Shown here one piece after another: positions 53,758 through 61,468 of a stretch of DNA of 63,145 bases. The stretch's first letter is position 1; each line of letters opens with the position of its first letter. Source of the stretch: JBEHWX01 sp048498995 (GTDB lineage: Bacteria; Bacteroidota; Ignavibacteria; OLB7). The DNA is taken from positions 1-63,145 of the forward strand of contig JBEHWX010000024.1 of assembly GCA_048498995.1 (NCBI GenBank). Direction: 5' to 3'. The notes under the pieces were generated by a model. That model had not been told where the DNA came from. It did no database searches and saw only the letters and a list, made by a program, of their open reading frames with translations. The translations under genes and the position numbers were made by a program.

Positions 53758-54514
53758 GGTTCGATCGCCGTTGCGGAATCGCTGGAATCCATGAAGAATG
53801 ATCGCTCCGCCGGAGCGGTGACTCCGACCACGACGGCCGTGATCAGTTTAACCGGAATGGCATCACCACGCAATGCGCTCCTGGGAAGAGAGGATCTCTC
53901 CACCGTGATCGAAATGTCCAAAGGGCGGACGCGCCGGAAACGTTGCCATGGCGAGGCGCGCCACGAATCAGATCGAAGGAAGCGTGTGCAAGGCGGTCGT
54001 ACGTGCGCGATGGTGAACCGAAACGGTTCCGCAAGGATGCATGGGGAAGGTGCGAGACGAGCGAGCGACATCGACCACCACCGGGGTGATGAGCAGCCGA
54101 CGACACCGGCTCCGCTCGGGCGCATGCGGAACGGTTCGTTGCGATGCACGGGGAGTGTGCCGTGCATGATTGTCGCCGATCGTGGACGATCGGCCTGAAT
54201 GACCTGGGAGGTCGCTGATGACGGTCATGAATTACCGTACAGGCACGACGTCGGTGTGGATGGGCTGCGTCGGGGATGTCGGAATTGATGGCGCTTCAGT
54301 GCGGGGGCAAAGATAGATGGCGGATTTTCGAATGTCAAGCGGTCGGCCCCCGCGGCTCGAGAAATCGTTTCGGAATGAGACCGGAATGATCGCGACGACA
54401 TGCCATTCGGAGAAGACGCCGATCGTGATCGATCGCCACTGCATCCTTCTGTAACGCATCTTGTCTGGCGCCGGTGGATTCAATAGGTTCTGGCTTCACG
54501 TCAGGTGGATTGCC
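53758..54514. other. Divergent intergenic region with cluster promoter
   Basis: Between the cluster and ctaA. It holds the strong minus-strand promoter at 54308-54338. The frame at 53754-54167 ends in an ATGA overlap with the next gene but its product is Arg/Pro/Ser-rich and unlike a protein except perhaps near its end, so I treat the area as a leader of about 545 bases. I see no promoter for ctaA that fits the consensus. Confidence 0.5.
54308..54338 (-). promoter_or_regulatory. Strong Bacteroidota-type promoter for the giant-protein cluster
   Basis: On the minus strand TTGACA (54333-54338) is followed, 20 bases after its TTG, by TATCTTTG (54308-54315), a perfect TAnnTTTG. Transcription would start near 54301 and run into the prodomain, subtilase and giant-protein genes, all on this strand. 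Confidence 0.8.
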
Positions 54515-55627
54515 ATGCTCGCCAAGAATTCCTCCCTCACCCGCCGAGCGGCCCTCGTCACGCTCACGCTCGTCTATGCCGTCGTCCTGGCCGGAAGCGT
54601 CGTCCGCTCGACCGGCGCCGGCATGGGATGTCCGGACTGGCCGAAATGCTTCGGTCACTACATCCCTCCCACGGAGATCTCGGAGCTCCAGTTCCAGCAG
54701 GGGCACCGCTTCAAGGCCGGATACTTCATCATCTGGCAGGACGCGCTCTGGAAGGCGAAGCGGGATCTGGTGGCCGGCCCGGCCATCGATCCGAACGACT
54801 GGGAGAAATACACCAAGCACGACTACGCGATCTTCAACGCCGCCCACACCTGGACCGAATATGTCAACCGACTGATGGGAGCCCTGCTCGGCATCTCCGC
54901 GCTGGCGCTCGTGATTATCTCGTTCAGGCACTGGCGGAACGACCGGATGGTACCTCTGGCCTCGCTGGCGGCGCTGATCCTGATCGGGTTCGAGGCATGG
55001 CTCGGCGCGCTGGTCGTCGAATCGAAGCTCGCTCCGGTGAAGATCACCACCCACATGGTCACGGCGCTGATCATCGTCGCGGTTGTGCTCTGGATCGTGC
55101 GTCGACTGTCGGCCGCCACGACCGGCGGCGTGCCGGCATTTTCGCCCGCCACGAAACGGCTTCTCTGGGTCTGTCTCGGGCTGACACTCGTTCAGACCAT
55201 CCTCGGCACGCAGGTCCGCGAGGAAGTGGACATGGTCTCGGCGCTGATGGGAGATCTGAATCGCGGCGCGTGGGCCGATCATCTCGGCGCCTTCTTCAAG
55301 GTACACCGCTCGTTCGCCATACTCCTGCTGATCGCCAATGGTCTGCTCTTCCGTCGTCTGCGCCGCGAGCATGGGGACACTCCCCCGCTGCGTCGCAAGG
55401 GGATGCGGCTGGCCGGCGTGATACTGCTGGCGGCGATCACCGGCATCACCCTGGCGCGGCTCGGCATGCCGGCCGCGGCGCAGCCGGCGCACCTGTTCCT
55501 GGCGATGCTTCTGTTCGGCGTGCAGCTGGACCTGCTGCTGCTCGGATCGTCCCGCCGTCCTCTTCCGGCCGTGACCGATCCGGAGGTGCCCGGCAGCGTC
55601 TCGCGCGTCCCGATGGCACAGGTGTAG
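54515..55627 (+). CDS. ctaA: Haem A synthase (COX15/CtaA family)
   Basis: The product is 370 aa with about eight transmembrane helices. The first extracellular loop has the conserved Cys pair (GAGMGCPDWPKCFG). Family histidines lie in HTWTEYVNRLMG, ITTHMV, KVHRSFAIL and AAQPAHLFLA, the haem-binding positions of the two halves. The enzyme oxidises the C8 methyl of haem O to give haem A for aa3-type cytochrome oxidases, in the cytoplasmic membrane. I chose ATG 54515, with AGGTGG upstream; the open frame extends to 54461. No other cytochrome-oxidase gene is next to it. A hairpin follows. Confidence 0.93.
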   Translation: MLAKNSSLTRRAALVTLTLVYAVVLAGSVVRSTGAGMGCPDWPKCFGHYIPPTEISELQFQQGHRFKAGYFIIWQDALWKAKRDLVAGPAIDPNDWEKYTKHDYAIFNAAHTWTEYVNRLMGALLGISALALVIISFRHWRNDRMVPLASLAALILIGFEAWLGALVVESKLAPVKITTHMVTALIIVAVVLWIVRRLSAATTGGVPAFSPATKRLLWVCLGLTLVQTILGTQVREEVDMVSALMGDLNRGAWADHLGAFFKVHRSFAILLLIANGLLFRRLRREHGDTPPLRRKGMRLAGVILLAAITGITLARLGMPAAAQPAHLFLAMLLFGVQLDLLLLGSSRRPLPAVTDPEVPGSVSRVPMAQV

Positions 55628-55714
55628 CCGGGTAGTTCCTGCCTCGAAGCGCCCGCCGGTCACGGCGATCCAATCCGGTTGCCTCACGCCCGTCAACGCG
55701 CGCGACGCCCCCCC

Positions 55715-55736
55715 CCGCGGGACGTCAATCCCGCGG
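55715..55736. terminator. Hairpin after ctaA
   Basis: CCGCGGGA pairs perfectly with TCCCGCGG around loop CGTCAA, 88 bases after the stop codon. The same loop sequence is used by the hairpin at 24358-24391. No T-run follows. Confidence 0.5.
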
Positions 55737-55791
55737 CACCGGCCACGCCCGCGCGGGAGCGGCTTCAACACGAGCAGAAGGCAATCCTACC

Positions 55792-56982
55792 ATGATTCTC
55801 TGGATCGTTATTTCCGTCGCGGTACTCGCGCTCGCGCATTTCTACATCGGCCGTCGCCTGATCCGCCCGATGCGGCTGTCGCGACGCGCCACCTGGCTCG
55901 CCTGGGGTGGCCTCATCGCCTGGTGGATCGTCATCTTCCTCTCGCTCATCCTGACCCGTTCCGGCGGACCGCTGACGACGCCGTTCTCCTGGATCGCCTA
56001 CGTCTCGCTCGGCCTTCTCTCCTTCCTCTTCTTCCTGCTGCTGATCCGGGATATCCTGCTGCTGCTCGGCCGTGCCGCGACCGGCATCGGCTCGCTCGTG
56101 CGTCGCGCCTCCGGTGGAGCACGGACGCAGGAGTTCGACCGCTCGCGACGGACGCACCTGCTTCAGATCACCAACGCTGGCGTTGTCGGCCTGGCCGCGT
56201 CGTTCACCGGCTACGGCATCTTCGAGGCGCGGCGGCGTCCGGGCATCGTCGAGATCACCGTGCCGATCGCGCGGCTGCCGAAGCAGTTCGTCGGGTTCCG
56301 GATCGTGCAGATCACCGATGTTCACGCCGGGCTTACCGTGGGACGCGAGTGGATAGAGCGGGTGGTGGAGGAGGTGCGGGGACTGAAGCCGGATATGATC
56401 GCCTTCACCGGCGACGTGGCCGACGGCATGGTGGCCAACCTCCGGAGCACGGTGGAGCCCTTCGCGAGCCTGACCGCGCCGCACGGCAAGTTCTTCATCA
56501 CCGGCAATCACGAGTACTACTCGAACGCCGAGGAATGGGTGGCCGAGATGCGCCGTCTCGGTTACGACGTGCTGATGAACGAGCACAGGCTGATCGAGCG
56601 CGGCGGCGCGCGCATCGTGCTCGGCGGCGTGACCGATTATACCGGAGGCAATTTCCTCCCCTCGCATCGCTCCGATCCCGAGGCCGCCTTCCGCGACGCG
56701 CCGACCGACCTCACGAGAATCTTCCTGGCGCATCAGCCGAAGACGCTCCGCCAGACCGAGACGCTCGCGTTCGATCTGATGATCTCCGGCCACACGCACG
56801 GCGGGCAGTTCTTCCCCTGGAATCTCGCCACCACGCTCGACCAGCCCTACCTGAAGGGGCTGCACCTGCATGAGGGAAAGTGGGTGTACGTGAGCAAGGG
56901 AACCGGCTACTGGGGTCCTCCGGTCCGGGTCGGCGCGCGCTCCGAGGTGACGGTGATCACGCTGAGCGACGGAACGGCCTGA
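55792..56982 (+). CDS. Membrane-anchored metallophosphoesterase (YkuE-like)
   Basis: The product is 396 aa. Four hydrophobic segments occupy about 1-100 (MILWIVISVAVLALAHFYI first). A further membrane or signal segment around 125-145 precedes the catalytic domain, which has the calcineurin-like motifs ITDVHAG, FTGDVADG, ITGNHEYYS, LAHQP and SGHTHGGQ. Relatives of this layout (YkuE, TMEM-type) cleave phosphate monoesters or lipid pyrophosphates at the membrane; the substrate here is unknown. It ends just before the convergent dehydrogenase gene. Confidence 0.9.
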   Translation: MILWIVISVAVLALAHFYIGRRLIRPMRLSRRATWLAWGGLIAWWIVIFLSLILTRSGGPLTTPFSWIAYVSLGLLSFLFFLLLIRDILLLLGRAATGIGSLVRRASGGARTQEFDRSRRTHLLQITNAGVVGLAASFTGYGIFEARRRPGIVEITVPIARLPKQFVGFRIVQITDVHAGLTVGREWIERVVEEVRGLKPDMIAFTGDVADGMVANLRSTVEPFASLTAPHGKFFITGNHEYYSNAEEWVAEMRRLGYDVLMNEHRLIERGGARIVLGGVTDYTGGNFLPSHRSDPEAAFRDAPTDLTRIFLAHQPKTLRQTETLAFDLMISGHTHGGQFFPWNLATTLDQPYLKGLHLHEGKWVYVSKGTGYWGPPVRVGARSEVTVITLSDGTA

Positions 56983-57007
56983 GGATGCCGCGCGCGGCAA
57001 GCGGTAT

Positions 57008-57622
57008 TCAGCTCCGGGCGCCGGCACGCTCCCGGGCATCGAGCACCTGACCGGACATCTTCCCTTCGAGGCTCTCGATGTAGGCACGCGCCACGTCGGC
57101 GGCGGGAAGTCCGGTCGAACCGTCGCGCCCCATCTTCTCGAGCGTCTCGCTGACCCAGGGAGGGCTCACCACGTTGATCCGGAGGCCGCGCGGAAGCTCG
57201 AGCGCGGCGGCGCGCGCGAACGCATCCACGCCGGCGTTGACGATGCTGATGGCGGCGCTCCCGGGCATCGGCTCGTTGGCCAGCACGCCGCTGGTGAGGG
57301 TGAACGAGCCTCCGTCGGCGATCCGCCCCATGCCCAGACGCACCAGGTTCACCTGCCCCATCAGCTTGTTCTCCAGACTGAAGGAGAAGTCCGCCTCGGA
57401 GATCTGGTCGAGCGGACGAAAGCGCGCGTTGCCCGCGGCGCAGATCAGCGCGTCGAACGAGCCGATCGCATCGTACAGTCGCTCGATCGATTCCCGCGAC
57501 GCGATATCCACCCGATGATCTCCGTGCGAGCGCCCCGCCGTAACGATCTCGTGCTGCTCCGCGGCGAGCCGCGCGACCTCCCGGCCGATGGTTCCGTTTG
57601 CGCCGATGATGACGACCTTCAT
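57008..57622 (-). CDS. Short-chain dehydrogenase (PRK07578-like)
   Basis: The product is 204 aa with an NAD(P)-binding N-terminus (MKVVIIGANGTIGREVARLA, then VTAGRSHGDHRVDI). It follows the PRK07578-type short-chain dehydrogenase pattern closely (LICAAGNARFRPL, NKLMGQVNLVRLG, GSFTLTSGVLANEP). The classical catalytic Tyr-x3-Lys is replaced (AISIVNAGVDAF), as is usual in this subgroup, so chemistry may differ from standard SDRs. The start at 57622 is preceded by GGAGGAA. Substrate unknown. Confidence 0.9.
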   Translation of the reverse strand: MKVVIIGANGTIGREVARLAAEQHEIVTAGRSHGDHRVDIASRESIERLYDAIGSFDALICAAGNARFRPLDQISEADFSFSLENKLMGQVNLVRLGMGRIADGGSFTLTSGVLANEPMPGSAAISIVNAGVDAFARAAALELPRGLRINVVSPPWVSETLEKMGRDGSTGLPAADVARAYIESLEGKMSGQVLDARERAGARS

Positions 57623-57834
57623 GGTTGCCGTTCCTCCGTTGGAATTCGTGACTCGTTCGCGCCGGCCTTCACCTTTTACCATCGGCCGGCGCGGCCGATG
57701 CCGATCAGAAGCATCTTCGATGCCATCCGCGGTGGATACACGCTTCGGCGAGCCGGATGCACTCCAAGCGCGTCCATCGAGCGTGCCATCCTCCGCGCCA
57801 TGAGCCCAGACTGTTCGTCGGTTCGCGCGAGAGG

Positions 57835-59082
57835 TCAGCGCGTGCTCTTGGATGCGGCCGTCTCCGTCGCGTCTCCGCGCTCACGAGTCCGCGGTGCCTT
57901 GCCGCGCCACGACGTCAGCAGGCCGTGGATCTGGTCGGCGTGCTTGGTCAGCAGCGGGCCGAACACCGCCAGCGTCAGTACGTAGAGAGCGGCGAACGGC
58001 TGAAGCCTCGGAGAGAGGCCGCCGGCCATGCCGAGATTGGCCATGATGATCGAGAACTCGCCGCGCGAAACGATGGTAAGGCCGATGCGTGACGACGCCT
58101 TCGGCGAGAGCCCGGCGGTTCGTCCGGCGAGCCGGCCGGCCAGAAGATTACCGACCACCGTGATCGCCACCGCGCCGAGCGCCACCCAGATCGAGCCGCC
58201 GAGACTCAGCGGATCGATCGACAGTCCGAAGCTGAAGAAGAAGAGCGCCCCGAAGAAATCACGGAACGGAATCGCCATCGTCTCGATCCGCTCGCGATGC
58301 TCGGTCTCGGCCAGCACAAGGCCCACCAGGAGCGCGCCGATCGCCTCGGCCACGTGGAGCGTTTCGGCCACTCCGGCAACCAGCAGAAGCGAGGCAACGA
58401 TCACCAGCAGAAAGAGCTCGCCGGAGCCGATCGTCAGCGCCCGGTTCAGCCGCGGCACCAGAAGCCGGCCGATCAGCAGCACGCCGATCATGAAGCCGAG
58501 CGCCACCCCCACCGAGCCGGCCGTCTCCCAGAACGACCCCGCCCCGCTCATCACCAGCCCCGACACGATCGACAGATAGACGGCCAGGAAGATGTCCTCG
58601 AACATGATGATGCCGAGGATGATCTCGGTCTCGCGGTTGGCGGTTCGTCGCAGATCCACCAGCACCTTGGCCACGATCGCGCTCGAGGAGATGGTGGTGA
58701 TGCCGGCGGTGATCAGGATCTCCAGCATCGGCCAGCCGAGCAGCCACGGATAGAGCACGCCGAGCGTGAAGTTCAGCGCGATGTAGATCGTCCCGCTCAC
58801 CGCGATCGTTCTCCCGGAGCGAAGCAGACGTCCGACCGAGAACTCGAGACCGAGATAGAACATCAGGAAGATCACGCCGAGACGCCCCATGAAGGCGATC
58901 AGCTCCTGGCTCTCGATGAAGCGAAAGTCGAAGACGCCGAGCTTCGGCGCGTGCGGCCCGACGATCATCCCCGCGAGGATCAGCAGGGGGACGATCGAAA
59001 AGCTGAGCTTCCGGGAGATGAGGCCGGCGATCGCGATCAGCAGCAGCGCGAGGCCGGTCTCCAGCACAAGATGGTTCACCAT
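57835..59082 (-). CDS. khtU: K+/H+ antiporter KhtU-like (CPA2 family)
   Basis: The product is 415 aa with about 12 transmembrane segments. It opens with VLETGLALLLIAIAGLISR and has VGPHAPKLGVFDFRFIES, FLMFYLGLEFSVGRLL and TISSSAIVAKVLVDL, all close to Bacillus KhtU and its Bacteroidota relatives. These transporters export K+ in exchange for H+. It stops after the membrane domain with a short charged tail and no built-in TrkA domain, fitting a separate regulatory subunit. Its ATG is one base after the stop codon of that subunit gene, so the two form an operon. Confidence 0.92.
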   Translation of the reverse strand: MVNHLVLETGLALLLIAIAGLISRKLSFSIVPLLILAGMIVGPHAPKLGVFDFRFIESQELIAFMGRLGVIFLMFYLGLEFSVGRLLRSGRTIAVSGTIYIALNFTLGVLYPWLLGWPMLEILITAGITTISSSAIVAKVLVDLRRTANRETEIILGIIMFEDIFLAVYLSIVSGLVMSGAGSFWETAGSVGVALGFMIGVLLIGRLLVPRLNRALTIGSGELFLLVIVASLLLVAGVAETLHVAEAIGALLVGLVLAETEHRERIETMAIPFRDFFGALFFFSFGLSIDPLSLGGSIWVALGAVAITVVGNLLAGRLAGRTAGLSPKASSRIGLTIVSRGEFSIIMANLGMAGGLSPRLQPFAALYVLTLAVFGPLLTKHADQIHGLLTSWRGKAPRTRERGDATETAASKSTR

Positions 59083-59083
59083 C

Positions 59084-59578
59084 TCAGCCTCCGGAGGAGA
59101 TCAAGCTCCTGACCGCGTGGACCTGTCCCCGCTCCCCGATGACCACCAGCGTCATCCCCTCCACCAGAATCTGCTCGGGGCCGGGATTGATGGTGCGGGC
59201 GTTGCCGGGACCGACCACCGCGACGATCGCCGCTCCGGTCTGCTTTCTGACGTCGATGCCGCCGATGGTCCTGCCGATCACGCGGGAGCCCGCGCGCAAC
59301 TGAAGCCATTCGACGACCAGCTCATCGAGCGCCTCCTCCACCGCGGCCAGATCGCGCGGACGATAGCTCAGGCCGCCGATGATACCGGCGATCTGTCGCG
59401 CCTCGGCATCCTCCATCCGGGCGATCGGCACGCATGCGTCGGGATCGTCCCGCCGCTCATGATAGAGCTCGCGGGTTCCGTCGCCATGAACCACCACGAC
59501 GAGGCGTTCCCCGGCGTCGGTCTCGAACTGATATTTCCGTCCGATGCCCGGAAGCTCGGACTCGCGAATCCTGGCCAT
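59084..59578 (-). CDS. khtT: KhtT-like regulatory subunit with TrkA-C domain
   Basis: The product is 164 aa. Its N-terminal half follows the KhtT pattern (IRESELPGIGRKYQFET, then TRELYHERRDDPDACV and EARQIAGIIGGLSYRP). Residues about 85-164 form an RCK/TrkA C-terminal nucleotide-sensing domain (RVIGRTIGGIDVRKQTGAA, NPGPEQILVEGMTLVVIG). In Bacillus KhtT gates KhtU in response to pH and nucleotide ligands. AGGAGGG precedes the ATG at 59578. A hairpin (59614-59636) lies in the leader. Tightly coupled to khtU. Confidence 0.92.
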   Translation of the reverse strand: MARIRESELPGIGRKYQFETDAGERLVVVVHGDGTRELYHERRDDPDACVPIARMEDAEARQIAGIIGGLSYRPRDLAAVEEALDELVVEWLQLRAGSRVIGRTIGGIDVRKQTGAAIVAVVGPGNARTINPGPEQILVEGMTLVVIGERGQVHAVRSLISSGG

Positions 59579-59613
59579 GGCCGGTGCCCTCCTGATTGGT
59601 GAAGTTGAAGGCC

Positions 59614-59636
59614 CGGCGCCGCCACATGCGGCGCCG
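59614..59636. promoter_or_regulatory. Hairpin in the khtT leader
   Basis: CGGCGCCGC pairs perfectly over 9 bp with GCGGCGCCG around a 5-base loop, 36 bases upstream of the khtT start. It could terminate the upstream small gene or regulate khtTU. No riboswitch core is recognised. Confidence 0.4.
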
Positions 59637-59760
59637 CGGCCGTTACGATGCCCTTCCGCGCCTGACATCCTCCCCCCCGGGCAGTTACCGCCACCGGCGC
59701 GGATACGGTCGACAATCGTGCCGATTCCGCGCCGGTGTGCCGCTCCAGGCCACGATCGGA

Positions 59761-59895
59761 TCAGAACCGGCGGTAGAACGCGCGGACGCCGAAGGTCAGG
59801 GCGACGCCGAGCACGAGGCCGATGATGAAGGGCTCGAGCCACGTCGGCGCCGTCGACTGCACGGCCTGGGCGAGAATCGGATGAAGTCCGTTCAT
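59761..59895 (-). CDS. 44-aa single-span membrane protein
   Basis: The product (MNGLHPILAQAVQSTAPTWL at the start) has one clear transmembrane helix (about 21-38, EPFIIGLVLGVALTFGV) and ends RAFYRRF, a positive-inside tail. AAGGAG sits 8 bases before the ATG, a strong ribosome site, which is why I take this short frame as real rather than its 69-aa extension. It is upstream of khtT on the same strand, 182 bases away. No family known. Confidence 0.65.
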   Translation of the reverse strand: MNGLHPILAQAVQSTAPTWLEPFIIGLVLGVALTFGVRAFYRRF

Positions 59896-60277
59896 GATGA
59901 GATGCTCCTTGCGTTGATCGTTCGTGAAGATGATGCGTAACAACGGGCTCGCGTCGAGCATCTCCGGCACGCGCCGTCAGGTCCGGCAATCCGCCGCGCC
60001 GGAACGGACCCTCGGGAGGTCCACGCATCAGGCAACGAGCGGCCAGGCCGGGCCGGAGGCCGCGACGGTTCCGATGTCCGGACAGGACGAAGCTCCGCCA
60101 CGCGCGGACGGGGACATGATGGTTCCGACAACGCGGAAACGTCGATGTACCGAGGCCGTGAGCGGGTTCGGCGAATCGCTGGAGAAATTCGACGGAAATT
60201 CGATGAGAAATGGTGCGCGGGTATCAACGCCGAGCGTCCGGAACGGAAACGGCGGCGTTATCCCGAACGGGACGATC
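59896..60277. other. Intergenic spacer
   Basis: About 380 bases between two small minus-strand genes. I find no gene, promoter or strong hairpin; longer frames are Arg/Ser/Gly-rich shadows. Confidence 0.4.
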
Positions 60278-60616
60278 TCAAATCAGCAGCGCGGAATGGC
60301 GGATATATACGCGGCGGGTGACGAATAATCGCGGATGTGGGACGATCAATGCGAGACGCTCCGATCCCCTGCGAAGGAAGATCAGGAGCATGGCGACGCT
60401 CAGAATGAACACGCTCGCGAGGACCACGGTCTTGACCATCTGCACCACGGGAGGAAGCGCGTCGGCAAGCTGCACGGCGGCCGTTCCCTTGGCGATGATG
60501 GGCACGCTCGCGACCGGATGATCGTTCAATTCCGACACGGCGGCGACGGAAGCCGCCATCGTTCCGGAAACGATGCCGATCGAAAGGAGTATCGCTATGA
60601 TAATTCTGAGAATCAC
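60278..60616 (-). CDS. Small membrane protein with signal-like N-terminus
   Basis: The product is up to 112 aa from a GTG at 60616. A hydrophobic start (IIIAILLSIGIVSGTMAAS) looks like a signal peptide or first helix. A second helix follows (about 62-84, VKTVVLASVFILSVAMLLI) with a basic tail. Family unknown. No ribosome site is visible; a TATATTCC box lies only six bases before the GTG, so the message may be nearly leaderless, or translation may start later. Real gene likely but not certain. Confidence 0.5.
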   Translation of the reverse strand: MILRIIIAILLSIGIVSGTMAASVAAVSELNDHPVASVPIIAKGTAAVQLADALPPVVQMVKTVVLASVFILSVAMLLIFLRRGSERLALIVPHPRLFVTRRVYIRHSALLI

Positions 60617-60622
60617 GTTCGA

Positions 60623-60654
60623 GGAATATACGCCCGTGCCGCGCGCGAATCCAA
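60623..60654 (-). promoter_or_regulatory. Possible promoter for the 112-aa membrane protein
   Basis: On the minus strand TTG (60652-60654) is followed after 21 bases by TATATTCC (60623-60630), the same variant box seen at 5502-5509. It is very close to the proposed GTG start. Confidence 0.3.
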
Positions 60655-60831
60655 GGCGGGATGATATTTTTCACGAAATGGTGTTCGCGCATTATCGGGG
60701 CGGTGATCGTCGCGTGCATCGATGCACATCTCGCACCGGTGACGATATTCGCGCCAAGCGCATTTTACGAGGTCCGCCCCGCGACTCGGGACACGAAGCA
60801 ACAGCATCTCCTCATCAACAACGCCGCGATC

Positions 60832-61356
60832 ATGACGAACGATCCGACTTCTTCCAACGACTTCAAGATCCGCCTCGAATCGCCGGACGATCCGGACGCG
60901 ATCCGCGAGGTGAACCGGCGCGCGTTCGAACGGGAGGATGAGGGACGTCTCGTCGACGAGCTTCGCGCCGAGGGATACGCGCGGCTTTCCCTGGTAGCCC
61001 AGGCTGAGTCGGGGGTGATCGGCCATCTCCTCCTCTCCTCCCTCCCGATCGTGACGGAGGGCGGAGGTTACGAGGCGCTCGCACTGGCGCCGATGTCGGT
61101 GCTGCCGGACCATCAACGTCGCGGCGTCGGATCGGCGCTCGTGCGGGAAGGAATCCGCATGGCGCGGGAGATGGGATTCCCCGCGATCATCGTTCTCGGG
61201 CATCCGGCGTACTACCCTCGCTTCGGATTCGACGCGGAAGCAGCGCGGCACCTCGACTCCCCCTTCGCCGGCGATGCGTTCATGGCACTGGAGCTTGGCC
61301 CGGGCGCGCTCCGTCCGGGACGCGTGGACTATCCTCCCCCATTCGCGCGCCTCTGA
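60832..61356 (+). CDS. GNAT-family N-acetyltransferase (YhbS-like)
   Basis: The product is 174 aa. The acetyl-CoA motif is clear (MSVLPDHQRRGVGSALVREG), followed by AIIVLGHPAYYPRFGFD, the hallmark of the YhbS-like branch. N-terminal residues IRLESPDDPDAIREVNRRAF form the first helix-strand pair. The acceptor substrate is unknown. The frame is open from 60661; the ATG at 60832 gives the family's usual length. Confidence 0.88.
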   Translation: MTNDPTSSNDFKIRLESPDDPDAIREVNRRAFEREDEGRLVDELRAEGYARLSLVAQAESGVIGHLLLSSLPIVTEGGGYEALALAPMSVLPDHQRRGVGSALVREGIRMAREMGFPAIIVLGHPAYYPRFGFDAEAARHLDSPFAGDAFMALELGPGALRPGRVDYPPPFARL

Positions 61357-61397
61357 GAGTCGCGCCACCGGAACATCGAGACGTGGCACACCAAGCG

Positions 61398-61433
61398 GCG
61401 ACGCCCGGCCTCCTCTCGGGGACCGGGCGTCGC
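61398..61433. terminator. Hairpin between convergent genes
   Basis: GCGACGCCCGG pairs over 11 bp with CCGGGCGTCGC around a 14-base loop, between the GNAT gene and the convergent S41-like gene. Probable bidirectional terminator. Confidence 0.65.
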
Positions 61434-61468
61434 ATCGCTCGAACGTGAAGCGCGATCGCGTTCGCGTG

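Noticed and set aside
53754..54167. 137-aa frame with an ATGA overlap to the next gene
   Set aside because: The overlap is tempting, but the product is Arg/Pro/Ser-rich with no recognisable fold and no ribosome site; it is kept as leader sequence.
54335..55771. 478-aa minus-strand frame over ctaA
   Set aside because: Antisense shadow; the plus-strand product has the CtaA Cys pair, histidines and transmembrane helices.
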